Origin: Comamonadaceae bacterium
GTDB lineage: Bacteria; Pseudomonadota; Gammaproteobacteria; Burkholderiales; Burkholderiaceae_C
Assembly: GCA_027484575.1 (NCBI GenBank)
Contig: JAIXSQ010000013.1
Span: 62,001 to 126,000, forward strand
Length of the DNA stretch: 64,000 nt
Direction: 5' to 3'
Position numbers and translations under genes: made by a program. Positions 54,258 to 62,806 of this stretch are shown here, piece by piece. The notes under the pieces were generated by a model. That model worked only from the letters and a program-made list of their open reading frames with translations. It was not told the DNA's origin and did not search any database. Position 1 is the first letter of the stretch; each line of letters opens with the position of its first letter.

Positions 54258-57200
54258 TCAGGCGGCCTGGCGCACCGGTGCGGCCGCCGGCTGGCGCCAG
54301 CGGCCCATGAGCGCGGCCCAGCGCTCGCGCGCCGCGGCGAGGTTGCGCTCCTTCACGTGGCCGTAGCCCCGGATCTGGTCGGGGATGGCCGCGATCTCCA
54401 GGGCCAGGGCATGGTTGCCGGCCGACAGGCCGGCCAGCAGCTCCTGCACGCAGGCGCTGTACTCGGCGATCAGCGCCCGCTCGGTGCGCCGCTCCTCGGT
54501 GTGGCCGAACACGTCCAGCGCCGTGCCGCGCAGGCCGCGCAGGCGGGCCAACAGCCGGAACCCCAGCTGCATTCCGGGGCCGTACTTGCGCTTGACCAGC
54601 TCGCCCCGGGCATTGCGCTTGGCCAGCAGCGGCGGCGCCAGGTGGTAGTGGACCTTGTAGTCACCCTCGAACTGCTGCGCGATGCGTTCCAGGAAGCCGG
54701 TCTGGGTGTGCAGGCGCGCCACCTCGTACTCGTCCTTGTAGGCCATCAGCTTGAACAGGTTGCGCGCCACCGCCTCGGCCAGGCTGGTCTTGCCCAGCGG
54801 CGCCTCGGCCGCGCGCGCCCGCTCGACCAGGTCCGCGTAGCGGCGCGCGTAGGCCGCATCCTGGTAGGCCGTGAGGAACTCGACCCGGCGCGCCACCAGG
54901 GTCTCCAGCGTCTCGCGCTTGTGCAGCGTCACCACCTGCGCCGGCGCCAGCAGCGCCTCGACGCGCGACGTGTCGTGCGCCGCATGGCGGCCCCATTCGA
55001 AGGCCGCCTTGTTCGCCTCGACGGCCACCGCATTGAGCTCGATGGCGCGCAGGAGCGAGGCGCGCTCCAGCGGGATCCAGCCCTTCTGCCAGGCAAAGCC
55101 CAGCAGCATGGGGTTGGTGTAGATGGTGTCACCCATCAGCTTGGCGGCCACCGCGTCGGCATTGAAGCTGGCCAGCCCCTGCGGCCCCACGGCTTCGGCG
55201 ATCGCCGCCGCGCAGGCATCGGCCGGGTTGGCCCAGTTGCCGTTCTTGACGAAGGCGGCCGTCGGCGTGCTGTGCCCGTTCAGCGCCACGTGGGTGCGCC
55301 CGGCGCGCATGCGCAGCACGGTGTCCTTGCCGGCGGCCACGATGGGATCGCAGCCGATCACCAGGTCGGCCGCGGCCATGCTCACGCGGGTGGTGTGGAT
55401 GTCGGCCGGCGAACGGCCGATCAGCACGTGGCTCCAGGTGGCGCCGCCCTTCTGCGCCAGGCCGGCGGCGTCCTGGGTGACGATGCCCTTGCCCTCGATG
55501 TGCGCGGCCATGCCCAGCAGCTGGCCGATCGTGATCACGCCGGTGCCGCCCACGCCCGCCACCACGATGCCCCAGGCACCCTGCAGCACCGGCAGCGCCG
55601 GCTCGGGCAGCGCGCCCAGCGTCGCGGGCGAGGTGGCCTGCTGGCTGGCCTTGGCCCTGGCCTTGAGCTTGCCGCCCTCGACGGTCACGAAGCTGGGGCA
55701 GAAGCCCTTGAGGCAGCTGGTGTCCTTGTTGCAGGTGCTCTGGTTGATGGTGCGCTTGCGGCCGAACTCGGTCTCCAGCGGCTCGACCGACAGGCAGTTG
55801 CTCTTGGCGCTGCAGTCGCCGCAGCCCTCGCACACCAAGTCGTTGATCACCACGCGCACCGCCGGATCGACCATGGTGCCGCGCTTGCGGCGCCGCCGCT
55901 TCTCGGTGGCGCAGGTCTGGTCGTAGATGATCGCGGTGCAGCCCTCGATCTCGCGGAACTCGCGCTGGATGCGGTCCAGTTCGTCGCGGTGCTCGACGCC
56001 CACCCCGGGCGGCAGCTTGGCCACCGTGTACTTCTCGGGCTCGTCGGTCACCACCACCAGCTTGCGCACGCCCTCGGCCACCAGGCTGTGCGCGATCTGC
56101 AGCACCGAGTGGCCCTCGGGGCGCTCGCCCACCTGCTGGCCACCGGTCATGGCGACCGCGTCGTTGTACAGCAGCTTGTAGGTGATGTTCACGCCGGCGG
56201 CGATCGACTGCCGGATCGCCAGCAGGCCGCTGTGGAAGTAGGTCCCGTCGCCCAGGTTGGCGAACACGTGCTTCTCGCCCGTGAACGGCGCCTGGCCGAC
56301 CCAGGGCACGCCCTCGCCGCCCATCTGGGTGAAGCCCAGCGTCTGGCGGTCCATCCAGGTGGCCATGAAGTGGCAGCCGATGCCGGCCATGGCGCGCGAG
56401 CCGTCCGGCACCACGGTCGACGTGTTGTGCGGGCAGCCCGAGCAGAACCAGGGCTGGCGGTCGCCCTTGACCTCCAGCACCTGCATCGCACGTTCCTTGG
56501 ACTCGAGCACCGCCAGCTGCGCGTCGAGGCGCGCCGCGGTGTCGCTGTCCACGCCCAGCTTCTTGAGCCGCCGCGCGATCGCGCGGGCGATCAGGGCCGG
56601 GGTCAGGTCGGCGTTGGCGCGCAGCAGGGTGTGGGCGCTGGGGTTGGGCACCGACCACTCGCCGCCCGTGAAGTCGCCGTCGCCCTCGTCGAACTTGCCC
56701 AGCACGTTGGGGCGCACGTCGGAGCGCCAGTTGTACAGCTCCTCCTTGACCTGGTACTCGATGACCTGGCGCTTTTCCTCGACGACCAGGATCTCGCGCA
56801 GGCCGGTGGCGAACTCGCGCGTGGTCTGCGCCTCCAGCGGCCACACCACGGCCACCTTGTGCAGGCGGATGCCCAGGCGGCGGCAGTCGGCCTCGTCCAG
56901 CCCCAGGTCGGCCAGCGCCTGGCGGGTGTCGTTGTAGGCCTTGCCGCTGGCGATCAGGCCGAAGCGGTCGTTCGGACCGGAGATCACGTCGTGGTTCAGG
57001 CGGTTGGCGCGGATGTAGGCCAGCGCGGCGTACCACTTGTAGTCGAACAGCCGCGCTTCCTGCTCCAGCGCGGCGTCGGGCCAGCGGATGTGCACGCCGC
57101 CGGGCGGCATCGCGAAGTCCTGCGGCAGCGCGATCTCGACCCGCTGCGGATCGATCATGGCGGTGGCGCTCGACTCGACGATCTCCTGGATCGTCTTCAT

Positions 57201-57830
57201 GCCGGACCACACGCCGGCGTAGCGGCTCAGGGCGAAGGCGTGCACGCCCAGGTCCAGGATCTCCTGCACGCTGGCCGGGAAGAACACCGGCAGCCCGCAG
57301 GCCTTGAAGATGTGGTCGCTCTGGTGCGCGGCCGTGGAGCTCTTGGCCACATGGTCGTCGCCGGCCACCGCGATCACGCCGCCCCAAGGGGTCGTTCCGG
57401 CCATGTTGGCGTGCTTGAAGACGTCGGAACACCGGTCCACGCCCGGGCCCTTGCCGTACCAGATGCCGAACACGCCGTCGAAGTTCTGCTGCGCCTTCGG
57501 CGCGAAGCCCAGCTGCTGCGTGCCCCACAGCGCGGTGGCCGCGAGCTCCTCGTTGACCCCCGGCTGGAACACGATGTTCTGCGCCTTCAGGTACGGGGCC
57601 GCCTTCCACAGCGCCTGGTCGTAGCCGCCCAGCGGCGAGCCGCGGTAGCCGCTGATGAAGCCGGCGGTGTTCTTGCCGACCAGGGCATCGCGCTGGCGCT
57701 GCAGCATGGGCAGCTTGACCAGCGCCTGCACCCCGCTCATGAACGCGCGCCCGTGGTCGAGCGAGTACTTGTCGTCCAGCGTGACGGTTTCCAGGGCCTT
57801 GCGGATGTGCTCGGGCAGGGGCGCATTCAT
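54258..57830 (-). CDS. Indolepyruvate ferredoxin oxidoreductase, fused subunits
   Basis: This 1190-residue enzyme oxidatively decarboxylates aryl-pyruvates (from aromatic amino acids) to acyl-CoA with reduction of ferredoxin. In order: the pyrimidine-domain TPP region (SGYRGSPLGGYDQALW, GKGPGVDRCSD), the TPP-binding core (GDGTYFHSG near the middle), a cysteine-rich Fe-S part (CEGCGDCSAKSNCLSVEP and CNKDTSCLKGFCPSF) and the gamma-type domain (VAGVGGTGVITIGQLLGMAA). Alpha, beta and gamma functions are fused, as in Proteobacterial homologues. The ATG follows AAGGAG. A Lrp/AsnC gene is divergent. Confidence 0.93.
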   Translation of the reverse strand: MNAPLPEHIRKALETVTLDDKYSLDHGRAFMSGVQALVKLPMLQRQRDALVGKNTAGFISGYRGSPLGGYDQALWKAAPYLKAQNIVFQPGVNEELAATALWGTQQLGFAPKAQQNFDGVFGIWYGKGPGVDRCSDVFKHANMAGTTPWGGVIAVAGDDHVAKSSTAAHQSDHIFKACGLPVFFPASVQEILDLGVHAFALSRYAGVWSGMKTIQEIVESSATAMIDPQRVEIALPQDFAMPPGGVHIRWPDAALEQEARLFDYKWYAALAYIRANRLNHDVISGPNDRFGLIASGKAYNDTRQALADLGLDEADCRRLGIRLHKVAVVWPLEAQTTREFATGLREILVVEEKRQVIEYQVKEELYNWRSDVRPNVLGKFDEGDGDFTGGEWSVPNPSAHTLLRANADLTPALIARAIARRLKKLGVDSDTAARLDAQLAVLESKERAMQVLEVKGDRQPWFCSGCPHNTSTVVPDGSRAMAGIGCHFMATWMDRQTLGFTQMGGEGVPWVGQAPFTGEKHVFANLGDGTYFHSGLLAIRQSIAAGVNITYKLLYNDAVAMTGGQQVGERPEGHSVLQIAHSLVAEGVRKLVVVTDEPEKYTVAKLPPGVGVEHRDELDRIQREFREIEGCTAIIYDQTCATEKRRRRKRGTMVDPAVRVVINDLVCEGCGDCSAKSNCLSVEPLETEFGRKRTINQSTCNKDTSCLKGFCPSFVTVEGGKLKARAKASQQATSPATLGALPEPALPVLQGAWGIVVAGVGGTGVITIGQLLGMAAHIEGKGIVTQDAAGLAQKGGATWSHVLIGRSPADIHTTRVSMAAADLVIGCDPIVAAGKDTVLRMRAGRTHVALNGHSTPTAAFVKNGNWANPADACAAAIAEAVGPQGLASFNADAVAAKLMGDTIYTNPMLLGFAWQKGWIPLERASLLRAIELNAVAVEANKAAFEWGRHAAHDTSRVEALLAPAQVVTLHKRETLETLVARRVEFLTAYQDAAYARRYADLVERARAAEAPLGKTSLAEAVARNLFKLMAYKDEYEVARLHTQTGFLERIAQQFEGDYKVHYHLAPPLLAKRNARGELVKRKYGPGMQLGFRLLARLRGLRGTALDVFGHTEERRTERALIAEYSACVQELLAGLSAGNHALALEIAAIPDQIRGYGHVKERNLAAARERWAALMGRWRQPAAAPVRQAA

Positions 57831-57887
57831 CGCGGCTTGTCTCCTTGTGCGAAGCGGCCAGTGTATGGGTTCATGCGCGATCATTCT

Positions 57888-57917
57888 TTGCTTTTGATGC
57901 CCAGAAGACAGCACAAT
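57888..57917 (+). promoter_or_regulatory. Promoter candidate for the Lrp/AsnC gene
   Basis: TTGCTT (57888-57893) and CACAAT (57912-57917) are 18 bases apart and would start transcription near 57924. A perfect palindrome follows the -10 directly. Confidence 0.45.
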
Positions 57918-57934
57918 GAGAAAGATCCTTTCTC
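57918..57934. promoter_or_regulatory. Perfect palindrome, probable operator of the Lrp/AsnC regulator
   Basis: GAGAAAG-ATC-CTTTCTC, seven-base arms with a three-base centre, covers the expected start site of the regulator gene in the region it shares with the oxidoreductase gene. Size and AT-rich half-sites fit Lrp-family binding sites; the base sequence is not the E. coli Lrp consensus. Confidence 0.5.
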
Positions 57935-57947
57935 CAATGGCCGCCAA

Positions 57948-58457
57948 ATGGAAACACTCGACAAGTTCGACCTGCGCATCCTGGCCGAGCTGCAGGCCGA
58001 TGCGCGGCTGACCAACGCCGAGCTGGCCCAGCGGGTGGGCCTGTCGGCGGCGCCCTGCTGGCGCCGGGTGCGGGCGCTGGAGGAGGCCGGCTTCATCAAG
58101 GGCTACCACGCCGAGATCGACCGCCACCGCATCGGCCTGGGCGTGCTGGCCTTCGTGCGGCTGGACGCCGAGCGCAACACCGGCGAGCTGACGCGGCAGA
58201 TGGAGGAGGCCATCCGCCGCATCCCCGAGATCGTGTCCTGCCACTACATCAGCGGCGCCGGCACCTTCGAGCTGCAGGTGGTGGCGCGGGACCTGGACGG
58301 CTTCGCCCAGTTCGCGCGCACGGTGCTGATCAACCTGCCCAACGTGAAGGACCTCCACACCAGCTTCTCGCTGGGGGAGGTCAAGGCCAGCAGCGCTTGG
58401 CCGCTGGCGCACCTGCAGGCCGGCACCCCGCCGGCCGGCGGCAGCGGCCTCAGCTGA
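57948..58457 (+). CDS. Lrp/AsnC-family transcriptional regulator
   Basis: This 169-residue protein has an N-terminal helix-turn-helix (METLDKFDLRILAELQADAR, then RLTNAELAQRVGLSAAPCWR) and a C-terminal RAM ligand/oligomer domain (about 65-150: HYISGAGTFELQVVARDLDG). It is divergent from the indolepyruvate oxidoreductase gene and most likely regulates it in response to an amino acid; that link is inference. No ribosome site is seen before ATG. Its last eight bases overlap the phoX 3' end. Confidence 0.93.
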   Translation: METLDKFDLRILAELQADARLTNAELAQRVGLSAAPCWRRVRALEEAGFIKGYHAEIDRHRIGLGVLAFVRLDAERNTGELTRQMEEAIRRIPEIVSCHYISGAGTFELQVVARDLDGFAQFARTVLINLPNVKDLHTSFSLGEVKASSAWPLAHLQAGTPPAGGSGLS

Positions 58458-60759
58458 GGAACGCGCTGCCGTCCACGCCGATGACGCCGCCGTCGTCCCG
58501 GGTGATCACGACGGTGGCCGATCGCGGCCGGGCGGCGGCGCCGCCGGCACCGTAGCCGGCGTTGCCCGGCCAGTGGCTCAGGTAGGCCGCCGGGTTGCCG
58601 ATGTTCGCGCGGGTGATGGTCTCGCCCGGATGCTGGATGTTGACGAACAGCGCGCGGCCGTCCGGCGTCTCGGCGATGCCCGTGATCTCGCAGTCGACCG
58701 CGCCGACCAGAAAGCGCCGCAGCGTCGCCGGCGTCGGCGTCGCCCCCACCCGCGTCGTGACCGCCACCTGCGAGCTGTCGGCCCGGGTGTAGTTCAGCTG
58801 GCGCGTGCCGCCGTCGCCCACGCGGCCCGGGATGCCGGCCAGCATCATGCAGTTGGTGCGGTCGGTGTAGGCGCCGTCGTCGGTCTGGATCCAGCACAGG
58901 CCGCTCTTGCGGCTGAAGGCCAGGCCGTCGGGGCTGGAGAAGTCCTGGTCGTTCGTCAGCGACGACAGGTTGACCATCTGCAGGTGCTGCTGGTCGTTCA
59001 GCGGGCTGTTGGCGTCCCGCGCCGCCTGGGCGCCGAACAGGTACACGTCCCAGGTGAAGGCGGTGGCGGCGCCGTCGTCGCCGTTCTCGCGCACGCGGAT
59101 GATGTGGCCGTTGATGTTGCCGGGGGCGCCCTGCGCGCCCCCGTTGGCGCCGTCGGTGTAGGCGCGGGGATTGGCCGCATCCAGCCCTTGCTGCGTGCCG
59201 GTGGGCTCGAGCTTGCGGTTGCTGTTGTTGGTCAGCGTGTAGTAGATCTCGCCCGTCACCGGGTGGACGGCGCACCACTCGGGCCGGTCCATCTTGGTCG
59301 CGCCCACCGCGTCGGCCGCCAGGCGGGCGTTGACCAGCACGTCGGCCTGGTCGGCGAAGGCGTAGGTGGCGTAACCGGCGATCTGCGCGTTGGCGATGGT
59401 CAGCTCGATCCACTGCCCCGTGCCGTCGTTGTTGAACTTGGCGACGTACAGCTTGCCCACGTCCAGGTATTTGTCGCCGGTGGTGATGCGGTTGGCCGGG
59501 TTGGCATCGGCCGCAGCCCAGTTCTCGTTCGAGACGAACTTGTAGATGTACTCGCCGCGCGAGTCGTCCCCCATGTACACCGCCAGCGGCCGGCCGGCGC
59601 GCGGGATGCCGAAGGCGGCGCTCTCGTGGGCGAAGCGGCCCAGGGCGGTGCGCTTGCGCACGGCCTGGTTGCGGTCGTAGGGATCGACCTCGACGATCCA
59701 GCCGAAGGTGTTGAGCTCGTTGCGGTAGTCGGCCGTCGCCGAGGCGCCGGTCAGGCTGATGTTCCAGCGGGCGTAGGCGTCGGCGGCGCCGGCCGTCTCC
59801 CAGCCATGGCGGCTGGCCGCGCCCTGCGTGCGGCCGTAGCGGTTCAGCGAGACCACGCTCCTGGCATCCCCGGCGTTGGTGCGGGCGGTGTTGTCGGTGC
59901 CCGAGCGGAAGAAGTAGCCCGCCCAGTTCTCCTCGCCGGACAGGTAGGTGCCCCAGGGCGTGAGGCCGGAGCCGCAGTTGTTGATGGTGCCGCGGCACTG
60001 CGTGCCGTCGTTGGAGAAGAGGGTGCGCACCAGGGCGTTGCCACGCACCGGGCCGTTCAGCTGCATCGGCGTCAGCGGGGTGATCCGGCGGTTGAACGCC
60101 GAGTTGCGCACGTACCCGAACACGCCGGCGTTGCGGCGCACCTCGACGACCGAGATGCCGTGGGCCGCGATCTCCTTGTCCGCCTCGCCGCTCGGGCGGG
60201 GGTTCGCGGTGGTGCCCGCCGCGTGCAGGAACTGGTCGGTGATCGCTTCGTGGTTCATGGCCAGCAGGCCGCGGTCCGAACCGCTGCGGTCCGGCGCGGT
60301 GCCGGCGGCGTTCAGGCCGAAGTACTCCATGCCGTCGTGGTGGTCGCCGGCGCGGTTGTCGAAGTCGGTGTCGGTGCCGTCGTTCGCATAGGCCGGGGTG
60401 GCGTCGCGCAGCGGGTCGCCCAGGGCGTACACCACGCGGGCGGTGTAGCCGGTGGGCACGGTCACGGCGTCGTTGACGTTCTTGGCCACGGCCGGGAAGT
60501 TCAGCGACAGCGCCACGCCCTGCGGCACCACGCTGGCACCCGGGACCGCCGCGGCGCCGCCGCCACCGCCGCCGCAGGCCGGCAGGCCCACGGCGCCGAG
60601 CACCGCCGCGCCGGCCGTGCCGACGCTCAGGCGCAGTGCCTGGCGGCGCGACAGGCGCTGGTCGAGGATCTCGTTGAAGGAGGGATTGCCGCTGGTGTTG
60701 CTGTCCTCGTCGTGGGCGTGGGCCAGCGCAGCGCGCTCGGGATCGGTGTGTGCGTTCAT
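58450..60759 (-). CDS. phoX: PhoX-type alkaline phosphatase, Tat lipoprotein
   Basis: The 769-residue exported enzyme releases phosphate from organic monoesters using Ca2+ and Fe3+ cofactors. The N-terminus has a twin-arginine motif (SRRQALR, residues 37-43), a hydrophobic stretch and a lipobox-like LPAC (Cys 62) before a glycine run, suggesting Tat export and lipid anchoring. PhoX landmarks include GLLAMNHEAITDQFL, TPWGTYLSGEENWAGYFF, MDRPEWCAVHPVTGEIYYT and FSSPDGLAFSRKSGLCWIQT. Tandem PhoB half-sites lie upstream. AAGGGA precedes the ATG. Confidence 0.93.
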   Translation of the reverse strand: MNAHTDPERAALAHAHDEDSNTSGNPSFNEILDQRLSRRQALRLSVGTAGAAVLGAVGLPACGGGGGGAAAVPGASVVPQGVALSLNFPAVAKNVNDAVTVPTGYTARVVYALGDPLRDATPAYANDGTDTDFDNRAGDHHDGMEYFGLNAAGTAPDRSGSDRGLLAMNHEAITDQFLHAAGTTANPRPSGEADKEIAAHGISVVEVRRNAGVFGYVRNSAFNRRITPLTPMQLNGPVRGNALVRTLFSNDGTQCRGTINNCGSGLTPWGTYLSGEENWAGYFFRSGTDNTARTNAGDARSVVSLNRYGRTQGAASRHGWETAGAADAYARWNISLTGASATADYRNELNTFGWIVEVDPYDRNQAVRKRTALGRFAHESAAFGIPRAGRPLAVYMGDDSRGEYIYKFVSNENWAAADANPANRITTGDKYLDVGKLYVAKFNNDGTGQWIELTIANAQIAGYATYAFADQADVLVNARLAADAVGATKMDRPEWCAVHPVTGEIYYTLTNNSNRKLEPTGTQQGLDAANPRAYTDGANGGAQGAPGNINGHIIRVRENGDDGAATAFTWDVYLFGAQAARDANSPLNDQQHLQMVNLSSLTNDQDFSSPDGLAFSRKSGLCWIQTDDGAYTDRTNCMMLAGIPGRVGDGGTRQLNYTRADSSQVAVTTRVGATPTPATLRRFLVGAVDCEITGIAETPDGRALFVNIQHPGETITRANIGNPAAYLSHWPGNAGYGAGGAAARPRSATVVITRDDGGVIGVDGSAFLS

Positions 60760-60777
60760 GGGGTCCCTTGCAGTTCG

Positions 60778-60800
60778 TTCGGGTTAACGGAAAACCCGAA
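60778..60800 (-). promoter_or_regulatory. Inverted repeat in the phoX leader
   Basis: Eight-base arms TTCGGGTT / AACCCGAA flank a seven-base loop. The element begins about at the predicted transcription start and ends 18 bases before the ATG. It could be a leader hairpin that stabilises the mRNA or an operator; no T-run follows. Confidence 0.4.
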
Positions 60801-60801
60801 G

Positions 60802-60857
60802 AGCGTAGGAACGCCGCATGACGGCGCCTTGTCGGCCCCGTGACGATTCGGTGTCAG
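60802..60857 (-). promoter_or_regulatory. Tandem PhoB (Pho) boxes and -10 of phoX
   Basis: On the minus strand four seven-base half-sites occur at exact 11-base spacing: CTGACAC (60857-60851), TCGTCAC (60846-60840), CCGACAA (60835-60829) and CCGTCAT (60824-60818). Each keeps the G-W-C-A core of the PhoB half-site CTGTCAT. A TACGCT -10 (60807-60802) starts ten bases after the last one, the canonical Pho-promoter geometry. Confidence 0.65.
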
Positions 60858-60882
60858 CCCGCGGGGCGGGCGCGGGTGGCGC

Positions 60883-62028
60883 TCAGCGCGGCCACAGCGC
60901 CCACAGGCGCAGCGGCTGCTTCAGCCGCCCGGCGAAGTCGCCGGCCTCGGGGCCCCAGCCCGCGAAGTAGTCGGCACGCACCGCACCGACGATGGCGCTG
61001 CCCGTGTCCTGCGCCAGCACCAGCCGCTGCAGCGGGGCGAGCGGGCCGGGCGAGGCCAGCCACACCGGCGTGCCATAGGGAATGCTGTCCCGGTCGACCG
61101 CGATCGAGCGGCCCGGGGTGAGCGGCACCCCCTGCGCGCCGCGCGGCCCGAAGGCGGCGTCGAGCTCGGACAGCGGCTCCTCGCGGAAGAACACCACCCG
61201 CGGGTTGCTCCACAGCAGTTCCTGCTGGCGCTGCGGGTTGTCGCGCAGCCAGGCGCGGATGCCGGGCCACGAGGCGTCGCGCACCAGGCCTTGCTGCAGC
61301 AGCCAGCCGCCCACGCTGCGGTACGGCTGGTCGTTGCTGCCCGCGAAGGCCAGCCGCACCAGCCGGCTGCTCCCGTCGGCCTCGGTGATGCGCACCCGGC
61401 CCGAGCCCTGGATCTGCAGCACCAGCGCCTCGACGGGGTCGGCCATCCACGCGATCTCGCGGCCGCGCAGCTGCGCCTGCGCCTCGGGCAGGGAGTCGAT
61501 CTCCTGCCGCGAATACCAGGGCTTGCGCGCCCCCAGGGTCGCGGGCAGGCGGTACAGCGGCACGGTGTGGCGCGCGGTGCGCACGCGCGAGGCCTCCATC
61601 AGCGGCTCGTAGTACGCGGTGAGCAGGCCGTCGGTCGTACCCTGCAGCGGCTCGACGCGGTACGGCTGCAGCCGCTCGCGCATCCAGCGGCGCTGCGCGT
61701 CGGCCGAGGCGATGGACAGCTGGCGCACCTGCGGGCACAGCGGCCCGAAGGCCGGATGCGGCCGCTCGCAGCTGCGCACCCAGGCGTTCCAGGCCTCGTG
61801 CAGCGCATCGTCGTCGAAGCCGGGCAGCTCGCTCCAGCGCACCGGCACCCAGCGGCTGCGGGCCTGCAGCAGCGGCGCGCCGACCGGCGCGTCGTCGGGC
61901 GGGGCGGCCGGCGCCGCAGCCGGCGCCGCGGGCAAGCCCGCACGCGGCGCCGGGTCGGACGGCGGCACCGAGGCGCAGCCGGCCAGCAGGGTTCCTACAA
62001 TCGCCGCCACTCCGAAGATCCGTCGCAT
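60883..62028 (-). CDS. mltA: Membrane-bound lytic murein transglycosylase A
   Basis: This 381-residue lipoprotein (lipobox LLAGC, Cys 18) cleaves peptidoglycan glycan strands with 1,6-anhydro products. The MltA domain shows DGLLTAYYEPLMEASRVR, VEALVLQIQGSGRVRI and the C-terminal 3D domain with IAVDRDSIPYGTPVWLA and LAQDTGSAIVGAVRADYFAG, containing the catalytic aspartate. The ATG at 62028 is preferred over one nine bases upstream because a GACAAT hexamer would overlap the latter. Confidence 0.94.
   Translation of the reverse strand: MRRIFGVAAIVGTLLAGCASVPPSDPAPRAGLPAAPAAAPAAPPDDAPVGAPLLQARSRWVPVRWSELPGFDDDALHEAWNAWVRSCERPHPAFGPLCPQVRQLSIASADAQRRWMRERLQPYRVEPLQGTTDGLLTAYYEPLMEASRVRTARHTVPLYRLPATLGARKPWYSRQEIDSLPEAQAQLRGREIAWMADPVEALVLQIQGSGRVRITEADGSSRLVRLAFAGSNDQPYRSVGGWLLQQGLVRDASWPGIRAWLRDNPQRQQELLWSNPRVVFFREEPLSELDAAFGPRGAQGVPLTPGRSIAVDRDSIPYGTPVWLASPGPLAPLQRLVLAQDTGSAIVGAVRADYFAGWGPEAGDFAGRLKQPLRLWALWPR
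61996..62001 (+). promoter_or_regulatory. -10 candidate (TACAAT) for the micro-ORF at 62027
   Basis: TACAAT on the plus strand, inside the 5' end of mltA, would start transcription near 62008, about 19 bases before the micro-ORF. A -35 is not evident. Confidence 0.35.
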
Positions 62029-62158
62029 GCTGCTCATTGTCCTGGAAGCGCTCGCCGCGCTCGCCCTGCTGGTGTTGATCGTGTGGTGGACCATGTTCTC
62101 GGGCCGCCCCAAGGGCGAGCCGCCGCGCGACGACGGCGACGGTCCCGCACCGCGCTGA
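62027..62158 (+). CDS. 43-residue single-pass membrane protein (micro-ORF)
   Basis: The reading frame starts MLLIVLEALAALALLVLIVW, one clean membrane helix, followed by WTMFSGRPKGEPP and a short charged tail ending DGDGPAPR. Its ATG shares two bases with the mltA ATG on the opposite strand. Codon use matches genuine genes here (G/C third positions), the helix-then-polar layout is that of small membrane proteins, and a TACAAT hexamer lies upstream. I recognise no named family. If real it is a small inner-membrane protein divergent from mltA. Confidence 0.6.
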   Translation: MLLIVLEALAALALLVLIVWWTMFSGRPKGEPPRDDGDGPAPR

Positions 62159-62176
62159 CCTGCGCCGCCGCGCACC

Positions 62177-62806
62177 TCAGACGAGGTCGCGCAGCACGTT
62201 GGCCAGTTCGACGGCCGACTTGACTTCCATCTTGTCGAACACGCGCGCGCGGTGCACTTCCACCGTGCGCACGCTGATGGCCAGCTCGTCGGCGATCAGC
62301 TTGTTCGGCAGCCCGCGGGCCACCAGCCGCATCACGTCGCGCTCGCGCTCGGTCAGCTCGGCCAGCCGGGCCGCCAGCCGGTCGCGCTCGCGCCGCGCGG
62401 CCTGCACCTCGCGCGCGCGCTGCAGGGCCTGCTCGATGCGGTCGACCAGCGCGTTGTCGGAGAACGGCTTCTCGCAGAAGTCGAAGGCACCGCGCTTGAC
62501 CATGTCGACGGCGGTGGGCACGTCGGCGTGGCCCGTCAGGAAGATGACCGGCATGGCCTCGACCAGGCCGCGCTGCGCCAGCCGCTCGAACAGCGCCAGG
62601 CCGCTCATGCCGGGCATGCGCACGTCCAGCAGCAGGCAGCAGGGCTGGGTGGGCGCGAAGCCGCGCTCGAGCATGGCTTCGAAGGATTCGGCATCGGCGT
62701 AGCGCTCGCTGGGCAGGTGGCGCGAGCGCAGCAGCCAGGCGAGGGCCTCGCGCACGCTCTCGTCGTCGTCGACGATGAAGACGGTGGCGTCGGGGGCGGG
62801 TTGCAT
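62177..62806 (-). CDS. FixJ/NarL-type response regulator
   Basis: This 209-residue regulator has a receiver domain (about 5-125) with acidic pocket D13-D15, phosphorylation site D61 in LLLDVRMPGMSG, T in IFLTGHADV and K in FCEKPF, and a LuxR-type DNA-binding domain (about 145-205) with LTERERDVMRLVARGLPNK. The FixJ-like receiver with QRLAQRG linker region is common downstream of PAS kinases. Its start overlaps the kinase gene stop (TGATG), so the two form a pair. Confidence 0.93.
   Translation of the reverse strand: MQPAPDATVFIVDDDESVREALAWLLRSRHLPSERYADAESFEAMLERGFAPTQPCCLLLDVRMPGMSGLALFERLAQRGLVEAMPVIFLTGHADVPTAVDMVKRGAFDFCEKPFSDNALVDRIEQALQRAREVQAARRERDRLAARLAELTERERDVMRLVARGLPNKLIADELAISVRTVEVHRARVFDKMEVKSAVELANVLRDLV

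Noticed and set aside
54357-57947. Long plus-strand frame leading into the Lrp/AsnC gene
   Set aside because: It is a shadow of the indolepyruvate oxidoreductase gene; the regulator starts at 57948 where the helix-turn-helix sequence begins.
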